The notes under the pieces: generated by a model
Told to the model about the DNA's origin: nothing
Seen by the model: the letters and a program-made list of their open reading frames with translations, nothing else
Databases searched by the model: none
Part shown: piece by piece, positions 24,815 to 34,491 of the stretch
Position numbering within the stretch: the first letter of the stretch is position 1
Layout: each line of letters begins with the position of its first letter
Made by a program: the position numbers and the translations under genes
Assembly (NCBI RefSeq): GCF_905163445.1
Contig: NC_053199.1
Location: forward strand, 13,224,001-13,288,000
Source of the DNA: Pararge aegeria
Lineage: Eukaryota > Arthropoda > Insecta > Lepidoptera > Nymphalidae
Length of the DNA stretch: 64,000 bases
Direction: 5' to 3'

Positions 24815-25408
24815 TCAGCCTAACTTTAATTTACAAATTTCAATTTTAACAAAAAAATAAACATAACCAAAATAAAAACAGATCCATACTACATAAAAAT
24901 AAGCACACAGTAACACACAAATTATCACAAAAATAACAATTAACAAATACAAGAAAAATGGCTCACGTGACCCGATATGCACAGCACACACAATGTTCTT
25001 CATTGAGATCCAACGAACAAATGAATTTATGACGGTACAGTGCTTGGTTTTATAGGAGGGTCGGTATCGGTGGGGGATGCGGCTAACACAAGTATATTTA
25101 GAGATTTTTAAAAAACTTTGCAATTTAAAATATTTTTTTGAAACTGTTGCATTTTTATTCACTTTGCACACACAATTGATCCGTTTGAAAATGTTGGAAA
25201 TATATAATCCTATTTGATTATGATATTTGCCTCTAGCTGGCTTATAAGTCAAGAAGCGTGGAGTATATGACATATACTTACGACCAATCTGATTTATTGT
25301 TTTTAAATAGCGGAAACTACACACACGTCTGACGTAAGCGTTACTTCCGTCAGAAAAAAGTTGGGTTACTTCTAGTCCTAGGCGCGTCAACAGAAGTCTA
25401 TACTTCAA
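24815..25408 (-). other. Long open frame of doubtful coding status (197 codons)
   Basis: This is the longest open frame outside the satellite. It starts at ATG 25,408 and ends at 24,815. The translation has no domain I recognise. Residues about 148-190 are very hydrophobic, but that arises from reading an A-rich low-complexity tract (plus strand 24,830-24,960) in antisense. No splice sites, Kozak-like context or homologous pattern support it. I regard it as probably non-coding or a remnant of an unidentified element. Confidence 0.2.
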
Positions 25409-25409
25409 A

Positions 25410-25995
25410 AAATTTAAAAACTAAATAATTCCAATCTTTTTTTTTTTAATAGAACTACGATGTAAATAAGCTTCTGCTATACCTCTGCTCCGAGAACTCA
25501 GGGCAACCAAACTTATTACTACTTATGTGTGATTTTAGATAAATATCAAGTACCTCTTTATGAAATAATACGATTATGTTGCCACGAATTAGCAGTTAGT
25601 TATAACTGTAAATCATAATACTATGATTAAGGCAATAGGCATTAAAGATGTCAGGTATCCGGCAAACCGCATGATAATTAGCGTAAGTATTTATAAAATA
25701 TAGCGATTGCGTACCCACGAATTAGTACTTAGCTATAACTGTAAATCATAATACTTTGTACCTAGAATTTAAACGTAAGGAAAAAAAAAACATAACACCA
25801 ATACTGCCGTGTTGATCCTTATGGGTAAAATCTTCAACTACAAATCACACAGTCCTGGATTCCATTCCACGCCAGGGCAATTATAACTATATGGTATAAT
25901 ATATATATTGTATAACTATATGGTATAATAGATTGAAAATTAGCCTTGCCTCAGTCTCAAACACCACGTTAAGCCATTGGCCTCGGTTATCTGTA
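25410..25995. other. AT-rich region with degenerate SINE traces
   Basis: Two short direct repeats stand out: CGAATTAG followed by TATAACTGTAAATCATAATAC (near 25,585 and 25,718), and TAACTATATGGTATAATA (near 25,886 and 25,913). From about 25,850 to 25,990 the sequence weakly resembles SINE family D (ACCACGTTAAGCC, CCTCGGTTAT). No gene is seen. Confidence 0.45.
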
Positions 25996-25997
25996 CT

Positions 25998-26331
25998 TTT
26001 ATACTAATATTATAATCAGGAAAGATTTCTTTGTTTGTTTGTTGGTTTGTACCCAAAAGGCTCCAAAACTACGATACCGTTTCTAACTTGGTTTTGCCAC
26101 AAGAAAGCTAACCTATTAACATTATTATTATAACTAAAAAAATACAGTCATGTTACTGTATGATACAGTAACATGAATAAAATAATTAAAAAAAAAAATT
26201 GAGATATGTTACTTATTATTAGGTACCTAGGAAAAATCCCGGGAACACGGTACTTGTTCATGGTGTGGGTTCCCGCGGTGTTTGTAAAAAAATCCGTAAT
26301 TAACGCGGACGAAGTCGTGGGCAACAGTTAG
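25998..26331 (+). mobile_element. Non-autonomous Helitron, degenerate
   Basis: The left end TATACTAATATTATAA and the right end GCGGACGAAGTCGTGGGCAA followed by CAGTTAG match the layout of small lepidopteran Helitrons. They have a subterminal hairpin (CGCGG and CGTGG here) and normally end in CTAG; in this copy the last four bases are TTAG. The interior has no coding capacity. It sits next to a degenerate SINE D. Confidence 0.6.
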
Positions 26332-26334
26332 CCA

Positions 26335-27250
26335 TCAATTAGTACGATAGTATGCACTGCATTAAAGCAGCGTGGTGGATTTGTACTTAAAAGCCCTCTC
26401 TGCTATGAAAGATGAATCCTGTCTGTGTCCAGCTGTGAGTGGAATACAATTTGAAGAATTCCTTTTTCAGTCATTAAATCTTATGTTCATAAATGTTAAG
26501 TTATGTTTTACCAAAAAGAACTTTGTTTTTCGTTGTTTCGTTCGTTGGTTCTTTAAGCCCCTGATTAATAAAGATGGCGTAACGTCAGAATAACTACGCA
26601 ATGTTTTGTTACACTTCAACTGACATTACCTTCGCATGTCATATAGTGACAAAACATTACATTACTACTCCACAGTTTTTACCACAGTTATTAATAAAGG
26701 GGTAAAGTGAGGGTAAAGTTTAAATTTTATTCCTTCGCCTAATCGTATTAAATCTAAATAAGGTTTATTTTTCGACAGACGTCAAAAAGGAGGAGGTTTT
26801 TAAATCGTCTACACTTATATCACTTTTTCTTTAATCTTTAATCGTTTATCACACTTCATTTTTTTATGTTTATAACGCGATTACTTCGCAATTTGTGATT
26901 TGATTTTGATGATTCATTTTTTATTTGGGAATTAATACTTCAGAAGTGGTCCTGGTGCACATATATTATCGAAATTAATAGTCGTAATATAAGATAAAAG
27001 TTTTTATGAAAAGCAAAAGACCCAGTATAGTTATTTAAAATAACTAAATGAAGTTATGGTTTCCTTATAATAACAATAATAATAATAATCATTTATATGC
27101 AAAAACATTGACAAATTACTTGTACCTAAAGAAGAAAAACGTAACCGAGTTTTATATATTTCAAATATCCTATTATTTTAAAATACACATAATTAGTAAT
27201 ATTATTATTTATTACATTCATATTTGTACTTAATATTATTTAAAAAATAG
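26335..27250. other. AT-rich stretch, no gene seen
   Basis: A short piece at about 26,350-26,450 (CAGCGTGGTGGATTTG, CTGTGTCCAGCTGTGAGTGG) resembles the degraded 3' tail of RTE-type elements. The remainder is low-complexity AT-rich DNA directly downstream (minus-strand sense) of the furin-like exon, consistent with intron. Confidence 0.45.
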
Positions 27251-27257
27251 CACTTAC

Positions 27258-27362
27258 CTGTGGATCATTTTTAAGACGATGTTCATATTCTCTGCTTGCA
27301 TTTACTGATCTTTTACTTATATGTGGATGTGAAAATAAGTAGTAATGTTTCAAGTCTCCAAT
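27258..27362 (-). CDS. Internal exon of a furin-like proprotein convertase (prodomain)
   Basis: On the minus strand a 105-bp segment is bounded by an acceptor (TTATTTGTTTCAG just before 27,362) and a strong donor (CCACAG|GTAAGTG at 27,258/27,257). Only one frame is open through it. It gives exactly 35 codons beginning IGDLKHYYLFSHPH and ending EHRLKNDPQ, with KRS in the middle, so both flanking introns are phase 0. The pattern IG-x-L-K-x-YY-x-F-x-H, then K-R-S, then a charged stretch ending in P-x, is that of the inhibitory prodomain of furin, PC5 and insect furin-like proteases. In those secretory-pathway endoproteases it lies between the prodomain start and the WxEQQ segment before the first autoprocessing site. 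Neither the preceding prodomain exon nor the following WxEQQ or catalytic exons were found in this window. The family assignment rests on remembered pattern, not a search. Confidence 0.8.
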
Positions 27363-27750
27363 CTGAAACAAATAAGAAAATCATATAGATAAACGATTTT
27401 TTCATAGCCCTTACAACACAGAGAGACTGATAGTTTAAAAAAACGCCACGGTACGCATGGCAGATGTGAGCCGGGCAGATAGGAAATAATGGTCACGAGG
27501 AAAACAAAAGTGTTTGTATCTTGTAGTATATTGCCTGGCTCGCTTATGATATTTATTTTTCCAAAATGTGATCAAATGAAAACGCTATTTATTGAACATA
27601 ATATAGGTTATGTTAATAGGGATAATAGACAGGCCTACAACGACGAGGTCCTAGCTCTTAAGTCAAAGAAGAATAATTCTTTTAACGAGGCTTTTTTTAA
27701 CAATATAAGGTCTACTTACTTTTAAGCTATTTTAATCGCGTTACCTTTTT
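27363..27750. other. Presumed intron sequence upstream of the furin-like exon
   Basis: No repeat family is recognised. A 78-codon plus-strand open frame (27,489-27,725) has no domain, and I regard it as chance. Confidence 0.4.
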
Positions 27751-27754
27751 TTTT

Positions 27755-28013
27755 TTTAAATAAATAAATAAATATACTACGACAATACACACATCGCCAT
27801 CTAGCCCTAAAGTAAGCGTAGTTTGTGTTATGGGTACTAAGATAGTTGATAAATATTTTTTATGAATATAATACACATAAATACTTATAATATACAGATA
27901 AACACCCAGACACTGAATAACGTTCATGTTCATCACAAAAAAAAATTCCAGTTGTGGGAATCGAACCCACGACTTTGGACTCAGAAAGCAGGGTCGCTGC
28001 CCACTGCGCCTAC
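27755..28013 (-). mobile_element. SINE family A, nearly complete
   Basis: On the minus strand the element starts with a tRNA-like head: an A-box region around CGCAGTGGGCAGCGACC and a B-box in GTGGGTTCGATTCCC. A body follows with GTGTCTGGGTGTTTATCTG. The 3' end has AAGCGTA...TACTTT, GATGGCGATGTGTGTATTG, CGTAGTATATTTATTTATTT. It is a Pol III-type retroposon. It begins about 390 bp beyond the furin-like exon. Confidence 0.88.
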
Positions 28014-28210
28014 GTAACAAATTCGCAAAGGCTTATATTCTTATCAATTTTTTATTCTGTTTATTATGATAATTTTTATTTATATTAATTATTCTGTACC
28101 TGTTGATCCATATGGGTAAAATGTTTTTTTTTTATTTTATTTATTTATTTATGTTTTGATAAAATATTACGTAGTTATATTATAGATTTTTGGTTAAGTT
28201 TGTTGACGGT

Positions 28211-28496
28211 TTAAATACATAAATAAATATACTACGACAATACACACATCGCCATCTAAACCCAAAGTATTCGTAGCTTGTTTTACGGGTCATTAAAGTT
28301 GATGACTGATGAATTTTTTTTATGAATAGTACTTATACAAAAATAATGATAAAATACAGATCAACACCCGGACATTAAAAATTTTCATGCTCATCACACA
28401 AAGATTTGCCAGTTGCGGAAAACGAACCCAACGCGCACCGCCTTGGACTCAGAGATCCGGGTCGCTCAGGGTCAGGCCCACAGAGCCAATCGGCTA
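28211..28496 (-). mobile_element. SINE family A, degraded copy
   Basis: The same landmarks as the copy at 27,755 are present but with many substitutions. The head (28,400-28,496) contains an extra CGCGCACCG near the B-box and a duplicated GGGTC motif, so it would not be a working promoter. Confidence 0.8.
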
Positions 28497-28524
28497 TCTA
28501 ACCCGTTTGGAAGGATGGCGCATT

Positions 28525-28655
28525 TTAAACTTTCATCATCATCATCATCATCATTAATTAACCCATTACCGGCCCACTACAGGGCACGGCTCTCTTCTCA
28601 GAATGAGAAGGGTTTGAGTCTTAGTCGACTACTGACCATATGCGGATTTTAAACC
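28525..28655 (-). mobile_element. SINE family B, 3' fragment
   Basis: An ATC trinucleotide run (28,530-28,556) is followed by ACCCATTACCGGCCCACTAC and a CTCAGAATGAGAAGG segment. In minus-strand sense this is the 3' part and ATGATG tail of family B. It separates two family A fragments. Confidence 0.75.
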
Positions 28656-28659
28656 TACA

Positions 28660-28805
28660 ATAATACACATGAATACTTATAATATACAGATAAACACCCA
28701 GACACTGAAAAACGTTCATATTCATCACACAAACATTTTCCAGTTGTGGGAATCGAACCCACCACTTTTGACTCAGAAAGAAACACGCTGAGCTAAAGGC
28801 CGACC
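28660..28805 (-). mobile_element. SINE family A, 5' half only
   Basis: The copy contains the body (AAACACCCAGACACTG on the plus strand) and a B-box (GGGAATCGAACCCACC on the plus strand). It lacks the 3' CGATG end and loses similarity in the A-box region. Confidence 0.75.
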
Positions 28806-28954
28806 ACCAGCCGCACGTTTAGCACTAAATCAGGTTATGCTCACCAGCGACGCTCTCAGCCAGAATCCGAAACAGTCGCTATGACCGAATACGGTTACGA
28901 TTGATCGATTGACACTGTATCATCACCACTAGTTGATATTGCAGTAAAGGACTT

Positions 28955-29050
28955 ACTTATTATCATCATCCACATGACGTCCACTGCGGGGCATACGTGT
29001 ATTGTAGGGAGTTCCACAATCCACGGTCATATGCCGCTACGAATCAATTT
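28955..29050 (-). pseudogene. RTE-like LINE, C-terminal relic
   Basis: The minus-strand translation reads AAYDRGLWNSLQ and then PQWTSCG followed by a stop and a GATGATGATAATAA tail. This corresponds to the last residues of the RTE-type element better preserved at 49,382-49,757 (NRGFWNSLQ...QQWTSIG). Only about 30 codons remain. Confidence 0.72.
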
Positions 29051-29107
29051 CAAACATAATTTTACTATGATAGATTTCTCTACCCTCATTATTATAACTT
29101 CCTAGAC

Positions 29108-29990
29108 GGCTGATTGGCGCATTCCGAAGCTGTGGGTTTCTATTCCCACAACTGGAAAATGTTTATATGATGGACCTGAATGTTTTTCTGTGTTTAATGT
29201 GTCTATATATGTATTTACTAGCGGACCCTCGCGACTTCGTCTGCGTATGAGTCGATCAAAATGCGAGAATAGATCTGATACTATTATCGTAATCATCGTG
29301 GCTAACTAAGTACCCTCTATCCTTTTACGTGGTATACTGAGTTAGTATGTTGTTTTTATTTTAGTTGAAATATACATACATAAATATACATACTTATAAA
29401 GTTTCGCATTTTTAATATTAGTAAGATGATACACATGCATTCGATAGTTGTCCCATATGCCTTGCGACTTGCTGTTATTTATGAAGAGTTATGTCCTTTA
29501 TCTCCGACAATTATTATCAGATCCTTATTAAAATAAGACGATACATGCTTGATAGTTTACACTTTCAAATAAAAAAAGAATCATTTAAATCGGTTCAAAT
29601 TTAACGGAGCTATGAATTAAAATTAATAAAAATTTATATCCCATTTCCCGGTGGAAACTTATTGTTTATCGAATAAAAAGTATCCTATAAGTTGACCCGG
29701 AATATCAGCTACCACTATAACAAATTTTATTCAAATCCGTTCAGTAGTTTTCACGTGATGCTCGGACAGACAGACAGACAAAACTTAAATAAAAATCTGT
29801 TTTGGACTTAGTATCGATTATAAAGCAACAGGACAAAATTTTCAAAATATATTAAATGTACAGAAATCGTCAAGCTACAGTTTTATTATAAGTATAGATA
29901 GATGTATATTATTCATAAAAATATTCACTATTACTCATGTCAGTCATTTAGCGATGTGTGTATCGTTTTAGTAGGATTTATTTATCCATT
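29108..29990 (+). mobile_element. SINE family A split by a Helitron
   Basis: The 5' half lies at 29,108-29,217 (head with GGCTGATTGGCGCA, then CCCACAACTGG and body). The 3' half lies at 29,899-29,990 (TATTATTCATAAAAATATTC, GCGATGTGTGTATCG). The two join cleanly if 29,218-29,898 is removed, so the SINE was already present when the Helitron inserted. Confidence 0.83.
29218..29898 (-). mobile_element. Non-autonomous Helitron inside SINE A
   Basis: On the minus strand the element starts TCTATACTTATAATAAAACT at 29,898 and ends CTAG at 29,218, preceded by the hairpin-forming CGCAGACGAAGTCGCGAGGG. It lies between a host A and a host T, the typical Helitron insertion site. There is no target duplication. 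The 681 bp has no coding capacity and includes CAGACAGACAGACA near 29,768. Near 29,390-29,430 a second end-like sequence (TTTTTAATATTAGTAAGATGA) suggests a possible nested copy. Confidence 0.72.
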
Positions 29991-30029
29991 TATTTATTTC
30001 TATCCATCCGTCTATCTTTATTAACTAGT

Positions 30030-30362
30030 CATTTCGCAAAAGTCTCAAACACCAGTATTCATTTTATCAACTCATTAGCGGCCCACTACAGAGCACGGGT
30101 ATCCTCTCACAATGAGAAAAGATTATGGCCGTAGCCCACGCTAGCGTACGGATTGGTGGACTCCACACACCTTTGAGAACATTATGAAGAACTCCCAGGC
30201 ATGCAGGCTTCGTCACGACGCTTTCCTTCACCGTTGAACCAAGTGATAATTTAATTGCTTAAAACGCACATAACTCAGAAAGTTAGATTTGAGCGCTGGG
30301 ATTCGAAACCAACCCCCCGAAAGTGAAATCGAAGTCCTACGCACTGGGCTATCACCGCTTCT
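30030..30362 (-). mobile_element. SINE family B, full-length
   Basis: Read on the minus strand, the head (from about 30,362) has an A-box region in AGCCCAGTGCGTAGGAC and a B-box near GGTTTCGAATCCCAGCGC. The body contains CTGCATGCCTGGGAGTTC and GTGGAGTCCACCAATCC, and the tail GCCGCTAATGAGTTGATAA. The B-box has an extra base, so activity is doubtful. Confidence 0.82.
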
Positions 30363-30600
30363 TTTTCTTAGAACTTTTTTTTCTTACCACACAATTATTA
30401 CACATTTTAATTAAAAGTTCACGTGAAAAGCGCATTCAGAGAAAAACACGCTATTTTGTATCGTATAATTACCACCTAAAAGCCGACATAATGGGCCAGC
30501 CATTTATTTTGGTTTAGACGTTTTAATTCAAGCCGTATGTAGTAAACAGAAGCTTTTTTGGCACGGGTCACGGCATTTTTGGCTCGAGTATAGCATTCAA

Positions 30601-30800
30601 TATTAACAAGCCCGCATAGCAAGTTTTGTGAAATTGTCTAAATGGCGAATTGCAATCAAGGGGCAATTGCAATTTGTCAAAACGTGTGCGCGTTTAAAGA
30701 AATGGGACGGGCTGAATGGAGTTTTTGAGCAAAGTAAGCCAATTTGAACAGTTTTGTGGAATGGGATTGTAACGTATTGCCGAAGCATAACTTTGCTTTG
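30601..30800. repeat. Locus-enriched repeat G, copy 1
   Basis: The sequence has GCCCGCATAGCAAGTTTTGT, AATGGCGAATTGCAATCAAG, GTGTGCGCGTTTAAAG and AAAGTAAGCCAATTTGAAC in order. The same order recurs at 31,518-31,700 and, more weakly, at 32,998-33,150. I recognise no transposon signature in it. Confidence 0.75.
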
Positions 30801-30859
30801 TGTTTTACTTAAGCTTCGAAAGCTTCGATATCATCTGCTGATAAGTGGTGATCGGTACT

Positions 30860-31190
30860 AACGTTATAAATGTAAAACTGTGTATGTTTGTTGGTTGTTA
30901 CCTATGTTCGGGTCAACCTTCGAACTGATAATGATGAAATGCTTCCCGGAGATAGCCATAAGATAATGATTATCCCGGAAAATCTGCTGGTAAGTTTTAC
31001 CAGCACGATTTCCAAAAATAGTATTTTCTTACCTTGGCCGCTTTAGGTACCTACTTACTTATCCTGGTAACATTTTGCATTGGAATAGTTTGCATCTTAG
31101 AGACTGTCATATAGGATACTTTTTACCCTTCAAAACAAAGGTATCTGCAGGATTTTAAAACCCAAAATAAACGCTAACAAATCCGTGGGC
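30860..31190 (+). mobile_element. Degenerate Helitron-like repeat
   Basis: The segment begins GTTATAAATGTAAAACTGTG, contains GTTTGCATCTTAGAGACTG and TCTGCAGGATTTTAAAA, and ends near AAATCCGTGGGC. A similar middle (GTTTGCATTCTATAAGGC, TCCTGCGGGATTTTTATTTT) occurs at 50,150-50,425. No terminal CTAG is left. Confidence 0.45.
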
Positions 31191-31517
31191 ATCCAATCGG
31201 GTTTATCCGATACACCGACATTCATCGTTCAGCGCTCGGCGTTAAGAGTCAGTATTATTAAAGCTACATGTAAAGTGTTATAACAGGTATGTATAGATGA
31301 GTGAGGGTAGTTCTAAAAAAATTTCGATTGCTTTGCAACTTGAACTATTCATTAAAACAGTTTCGCACATCGCACATGCATCGCACGCAGGATGCAACGG
31401 CTATGCCTATATTATTTTATTTAAACAGCCTGACATCAACAAGTTTTTTGCAAGGTGGCCGTCGAATGGTCAAAGAATAGGAAGTCGCAGGCAACATCTA
31501 GTAGCAAGAAGATATAT
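31191..31517. other. Unassigned spacer
   Basis: No gene is recognised. A 78-codon open frame (31,297-31,533) lacks any domain, and a short internal run of CGCACA/CGCACG repeats sits near 31,365-31,392. Confidence 0.4.
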
Positions 31518-31700
31518 TAAAAAGCCCGCATAGCATGTTTCGTAAAATTGACCAAATGGCGAGCTTCAATCAAGGTACAATTTGTGATAACGAGTGCGCG
31601 TTTAAAGATATGCTGAATGCAATTTTTGAGAACAGTAAGCCAATAAGAACAGTTTTGTAGACTGGAACTGAAACGTATTACCGTAGGATTTGTATTTTGT
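31518..31700. repeat. Locus-enriched repeat G, copy 2
   Basis: The repeat begins with AAGCCCGCATAGCATGTTTC and follows the same order of landmarks as 30,601-30,800, including GTGCGCGTTTAAAGATATG and ACAGTAAGCCAATAAGAACA. It ends in a T-rich tract with TTTTCTTATTTCAG, which resembles a splice acceptor but is followed by no usable open frame. Confidence 0.72.
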
Positions 31701-31764
31701 TTTTTTCTTATTTCAGGATGCATTATTAGAAGAGCTTTTGTGACAGAGCTAACACACCTCTAAC

Positions 31765-31987
31765 CTATCTAAGTAATGTTCTTTTAAAGTAATTAAAATA
31801 TCACTTGCTTCAGCAGAGAAGGTAACCGTTCTGAGGAAACCTGCATGCCTGAGTGTTCTACATAATGTTCTCATAGGTGTGTAGAGTCCACCAGCGTGGT
31901 GGACTACGGCCTTAACCCGTTCTCATTGTGGGAGGAGACCCGTGCCCTGTAGTGGACCAGTAATGAGTTGATATGATGATGATGAGG
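31765..31987 (+). mobile_element. SINE family B, 5'-truncated
   Basis: The body starts at TAATTAAAATATCACTTGCT and includes CCTGCATGCCTGAGTGTTCT, GTGTAGAGTCCACCAGC and TTGATATGATGATGATGA. The tRNA-like head is missing, as is usual for incomplete reverse transcription. Confidence 0.8.
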
Positions 31988-32127
31988 CTTAACAGCTACG
32001 CCTCAGCTTGATGAAGACAGGGCGGCATGTTGAAGGACGTGCTCCTTGCATGCCCTGTGAAATGTTGCCCTGTTTATAAGCCATGGTTTTCCGATAACCA
32101 TAAGGTGGCTCATCTGATGATCCATCC
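31988..32127 (+). repeat. Interspersed repeat family E, copy 1
   Basis: Landmarks ACGCCTCAGCTTGATG, CAGGGCGGCATGTTG and CTTGCATGCCCTGTG recur as a diverged copy at 33,600-33,770. The copy is wedged between two family B SINEs. Element class is unknown. Confidence 0.6.
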
Positions 32128-32430
32128 AATCATCATCATCATATCAACCCATTACCGGCCCACTACAGGACATGGATCTCCTACCACAATGAGAAGTGCA
32201 TAAGCCGCTGTCCACCACTCTGGCCCAGTGCAGATTGGTGAACTTTGCACGCCTTTGGGAACATCATAGAGAACTCTCAGGCATGCAGGTTTCCTCACGA
32301 TGTTTACCGTTGAAACAAGTGATATTTTAATTCGTTCAAACGCACATAACATGAAAGCCTAAGCACGTTGGCAGAGGGTCTGGACTGCTCGATTTTCAAG
32401 CACTGGCTTTCGGTGCACCATGAGGCGGAT
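32128..32430 (-). mobile_element. SINE family B, nearly full-length
   Basis: The plus strand shows the reversed tail (CATCATCATATCAACCC), then ACCGGCCCACTACAGG, GAACTCTCAGGCATGCAGG and CAAACGCACATAACA. The head region (32,370-32,430) is rearranged and the B-box is not recognisable, so this copy is likely inactive. Confidence 0.8.
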
Positions 32431-32721
32431 AGAAAATAAACTATAGTGATTTTGTATAGGTATAAAATAACCCGTAAACTATGACGCTTGCTATTAGAAA
32501 GAGTAATTATTATGACGGACGTGCGTTTCCAATATTTTTATTGTTACTTATTATTATTATTTTGTTAATTAATTTATCTTTTTATATTTTAATAACTGGG
32601 TCTATACGTTTCAATAAAGATTATTATTATTATTATTTCTATCATTTGTTCTTATTCATTTTTTTTTTAATTCTTAAAAAAAATTAAAACAATTAAAAAT
32701 TTATAAAAAAACATCCACCAT

Positions 32722-32845
32722 CTGCTTGCGGGGCTTTTGAATGCCCAAGCACCCGGCGGTCAGGGCTCCAGATTGAGGAAACTCCTCACAATACGCGCCG
32801 TTTCAAGGACTACTGCCTTCTGTATTCGACACTTGATCCAACAAC
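32722..32845 (+). repeat. Interspersed repeat fragment, partner of 24,128
   Basis: This longer copy contains CTGCTTGCGGGGCTTTTGAA, CACCCGGCGG and CTCCAGATTGAGGAAACTCC before the shared CACAATACGCGCCG run. Its relatively high GC suggests it derives from the coding part of an element. Confidence 0.65.
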
Positions 32846-32874
32846 CAATTTAATTATTATTATAACTTGCATGG

Positions 32875-32942
32875 TCATGCTGGGATCCGAACTCGGCCCC
32901 CGAAAGTGAAGTCGACCTCCCGCCCACTGGGCTACCACCGCA
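32875..32942 (-). mobile_element. SINE family B head fragment
   Basis: The minus strand gives GCGGTGGTAGCCCAGTGGGC, then TCGACTTCACTTTCGGGGGC and a B-box in GAGTTCGGATCCCAGC. Only the tRNA-like head is present. Confidence 0.75.
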
Positions 32943-32997
32943 TCATTATCCGTCAAATATTACTATAAAAAAACCACTCTCTAGTTATAGTTATTAT

Positions 32998-33270
32998 GTA
33001 ATTTAATCAAGGAGCAATTTGAAATTGGGAAAACGTGTGCGAGTTAAAAATAATAATATGGAACAAAATTCTGAGAAAAAAATTCCAGTAACCTATGCCA
33101 ATTTAAGCAATTCCGCAGAATAGAGCTTACTTAGCTTTGTATTCCGTGGCTAGGTGATTTAGTTTGAAAAACATTCACGTAGCAAACGTAGTTAAAGAAG
33201 TGGACCGAGTTGAATGTGGTACGTATAAAATAAAGCTGTTTTTTGAGCAAAATAAGCCAAAGTTTTATTT
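32998..33270. repeat. Locus-enriched repeat G, copy 3 (diverged)
   Basis: AATCAAGGAGCAATTTGAAA, AAACGTGTGCGAGTT, TATGCCAATTTAAGC and GCTTTGTATTCC follow the order of repeat G but with many changes. A second partial pass (33,185-33,270) contains TTGAGCAAAATAAGCCAAAG. Confidence 0.55.
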
Positions 33271-33985
33271 TTTCTTTACATTAAGGTAAAAAAATGCCAA
33301 GCCAAATCAATTTATTTGCCAAGTTATACTATATTCTACAAAAATGATTTGCGCAATTAATAAGCGTATTAGAAACTTAATTTGTACGGAAGCTATGGTG
33401 GTGATTACTCTTTGCAAGTTTTAGTATGATCAATATTTATGAAAACTTCGCTAGCGCGATGCATGATCTTGGTAGCGCCATCTAGTTACGTAATGTTGAG
33501 ACCGCCACAAAGTGTAACATAGATAATGCTAAAATCAAATGATAAAACTAACTAAACTAGTACTTTAGCAGTAGAGTTTTTTTGACGATCAAGTCTGGGG
33601 AAGTACATAACACCTACACCTCAGGTTAATGGATACAGGGTGGCTCGTTGCAGGACATGTTCCTTGCTACCCTGCTCAATATTACCCCATTTAAATTCAT
33701 TCGTTTTCAACTTACAATTAGGTGGGTGGTTCTCTTGATCCGTCAATTATTATTATAAAAGAAGAACTAAAATAATTATATTCTAAAGAAAATAAAAACT
33801 TGTAATATAAAAAGTTTATCTCATCTAACAACGTAGCTACCACTCAAACCTGAGCATAAATGTTTGATATCGTACAGCTGTTTCATCTTTCCCTCTCTCG
33901 TTTTAAGGACAATAAAAAAGTTTATTTCTCCAAGAGCGCCCCAATTTGGGTATTACAACAATTTACAAATTGCTTGTTATTGCTT
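33271..33985. other. AT-rich stretch with family E copy 2
   Basis: About 33,600-33,770 contains ACACCTCAGGTTAATG, CAGGGTGGC, TGCAGGACATGTTCCTTGC and ACAATTAGGTGGG, a diverged copy of the repeat at 31,988. The rest carries no recognised element or gene. Confidence 0.5.
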
Positions 33986-34019
33986 CAAGATCAAAGTGTT
34001 CAAACGGAGTACCTCTAAT

Positions 34020-34105
34020 GAATTATGGGTCAGAATCACTCAAAGCGCTATGGAGAAAGCTATTCTCGTAGCACGACTACGTGAGGACGTCAATAAAGAG
34101 TAGGA
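34020..34105 (+). pseudogene. RTE-like LINE relic
   Basis: The translation VRITQSAMEKAILVARLRED lines up with RVTERTMKKAMLGVSLRGRI of the element at 49,382. About half the residues are identical or similar over 25 codons, ending in NKE then a stop. It is old and short. Confidence 0.55.
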
Positions 34106-34490
34106 TATCTTATGTTTAATTTAATCACATATAGAATATAGATCTTTAGGCTTTCCGTTTTATACATGAATACGCAATATTAGGTGTTAAAGATTATAGG
34201 TTTGGATACGTTTAAGCCTTTTGAAGACTCATACGTTATAAAACGCACCCAAACATTTTATATTAAACTTATAGGAAAAAATTAACTAAGCAGTGTATAC
34301 AATGTTCATAAACGACGTACGAAATAAACTATTGTGGACAATAATGCTTCACTTGCTTCGCTTGTAAACAGTAACATATTAAATCAATAAAACTTCACAT
34401 CAAACCTTAGTAAAGGCATAATTTTACATGATTACAAAACAATAGGTGTGAAATTTAAATAAAGTAGGTTTCACTCCTTATAAACAAATA
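34106..34490. other. AT-rich stretch, nothing recognised
   Basis: Neither strand shows a domain, tRNA-like box or repeated landmark here. Confidence 0.4.
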
Positions 34491-34491
34491 A

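Noticed and set aside
24815..25408. 197-codon open frame with a hydrophobic C-terminus, possibly a membrane protein
   Set aside because: The hydrophobic part is the antisense of an A-rich tract, no domain or splice context was found, and the AT-rich composition makes such frames likely by chance.
31690..31765. Plus-strand exon after TTTTTTTCTTATTTCAG
   Set aside because: The tract belongs to repeat G and the following frames close quickly.
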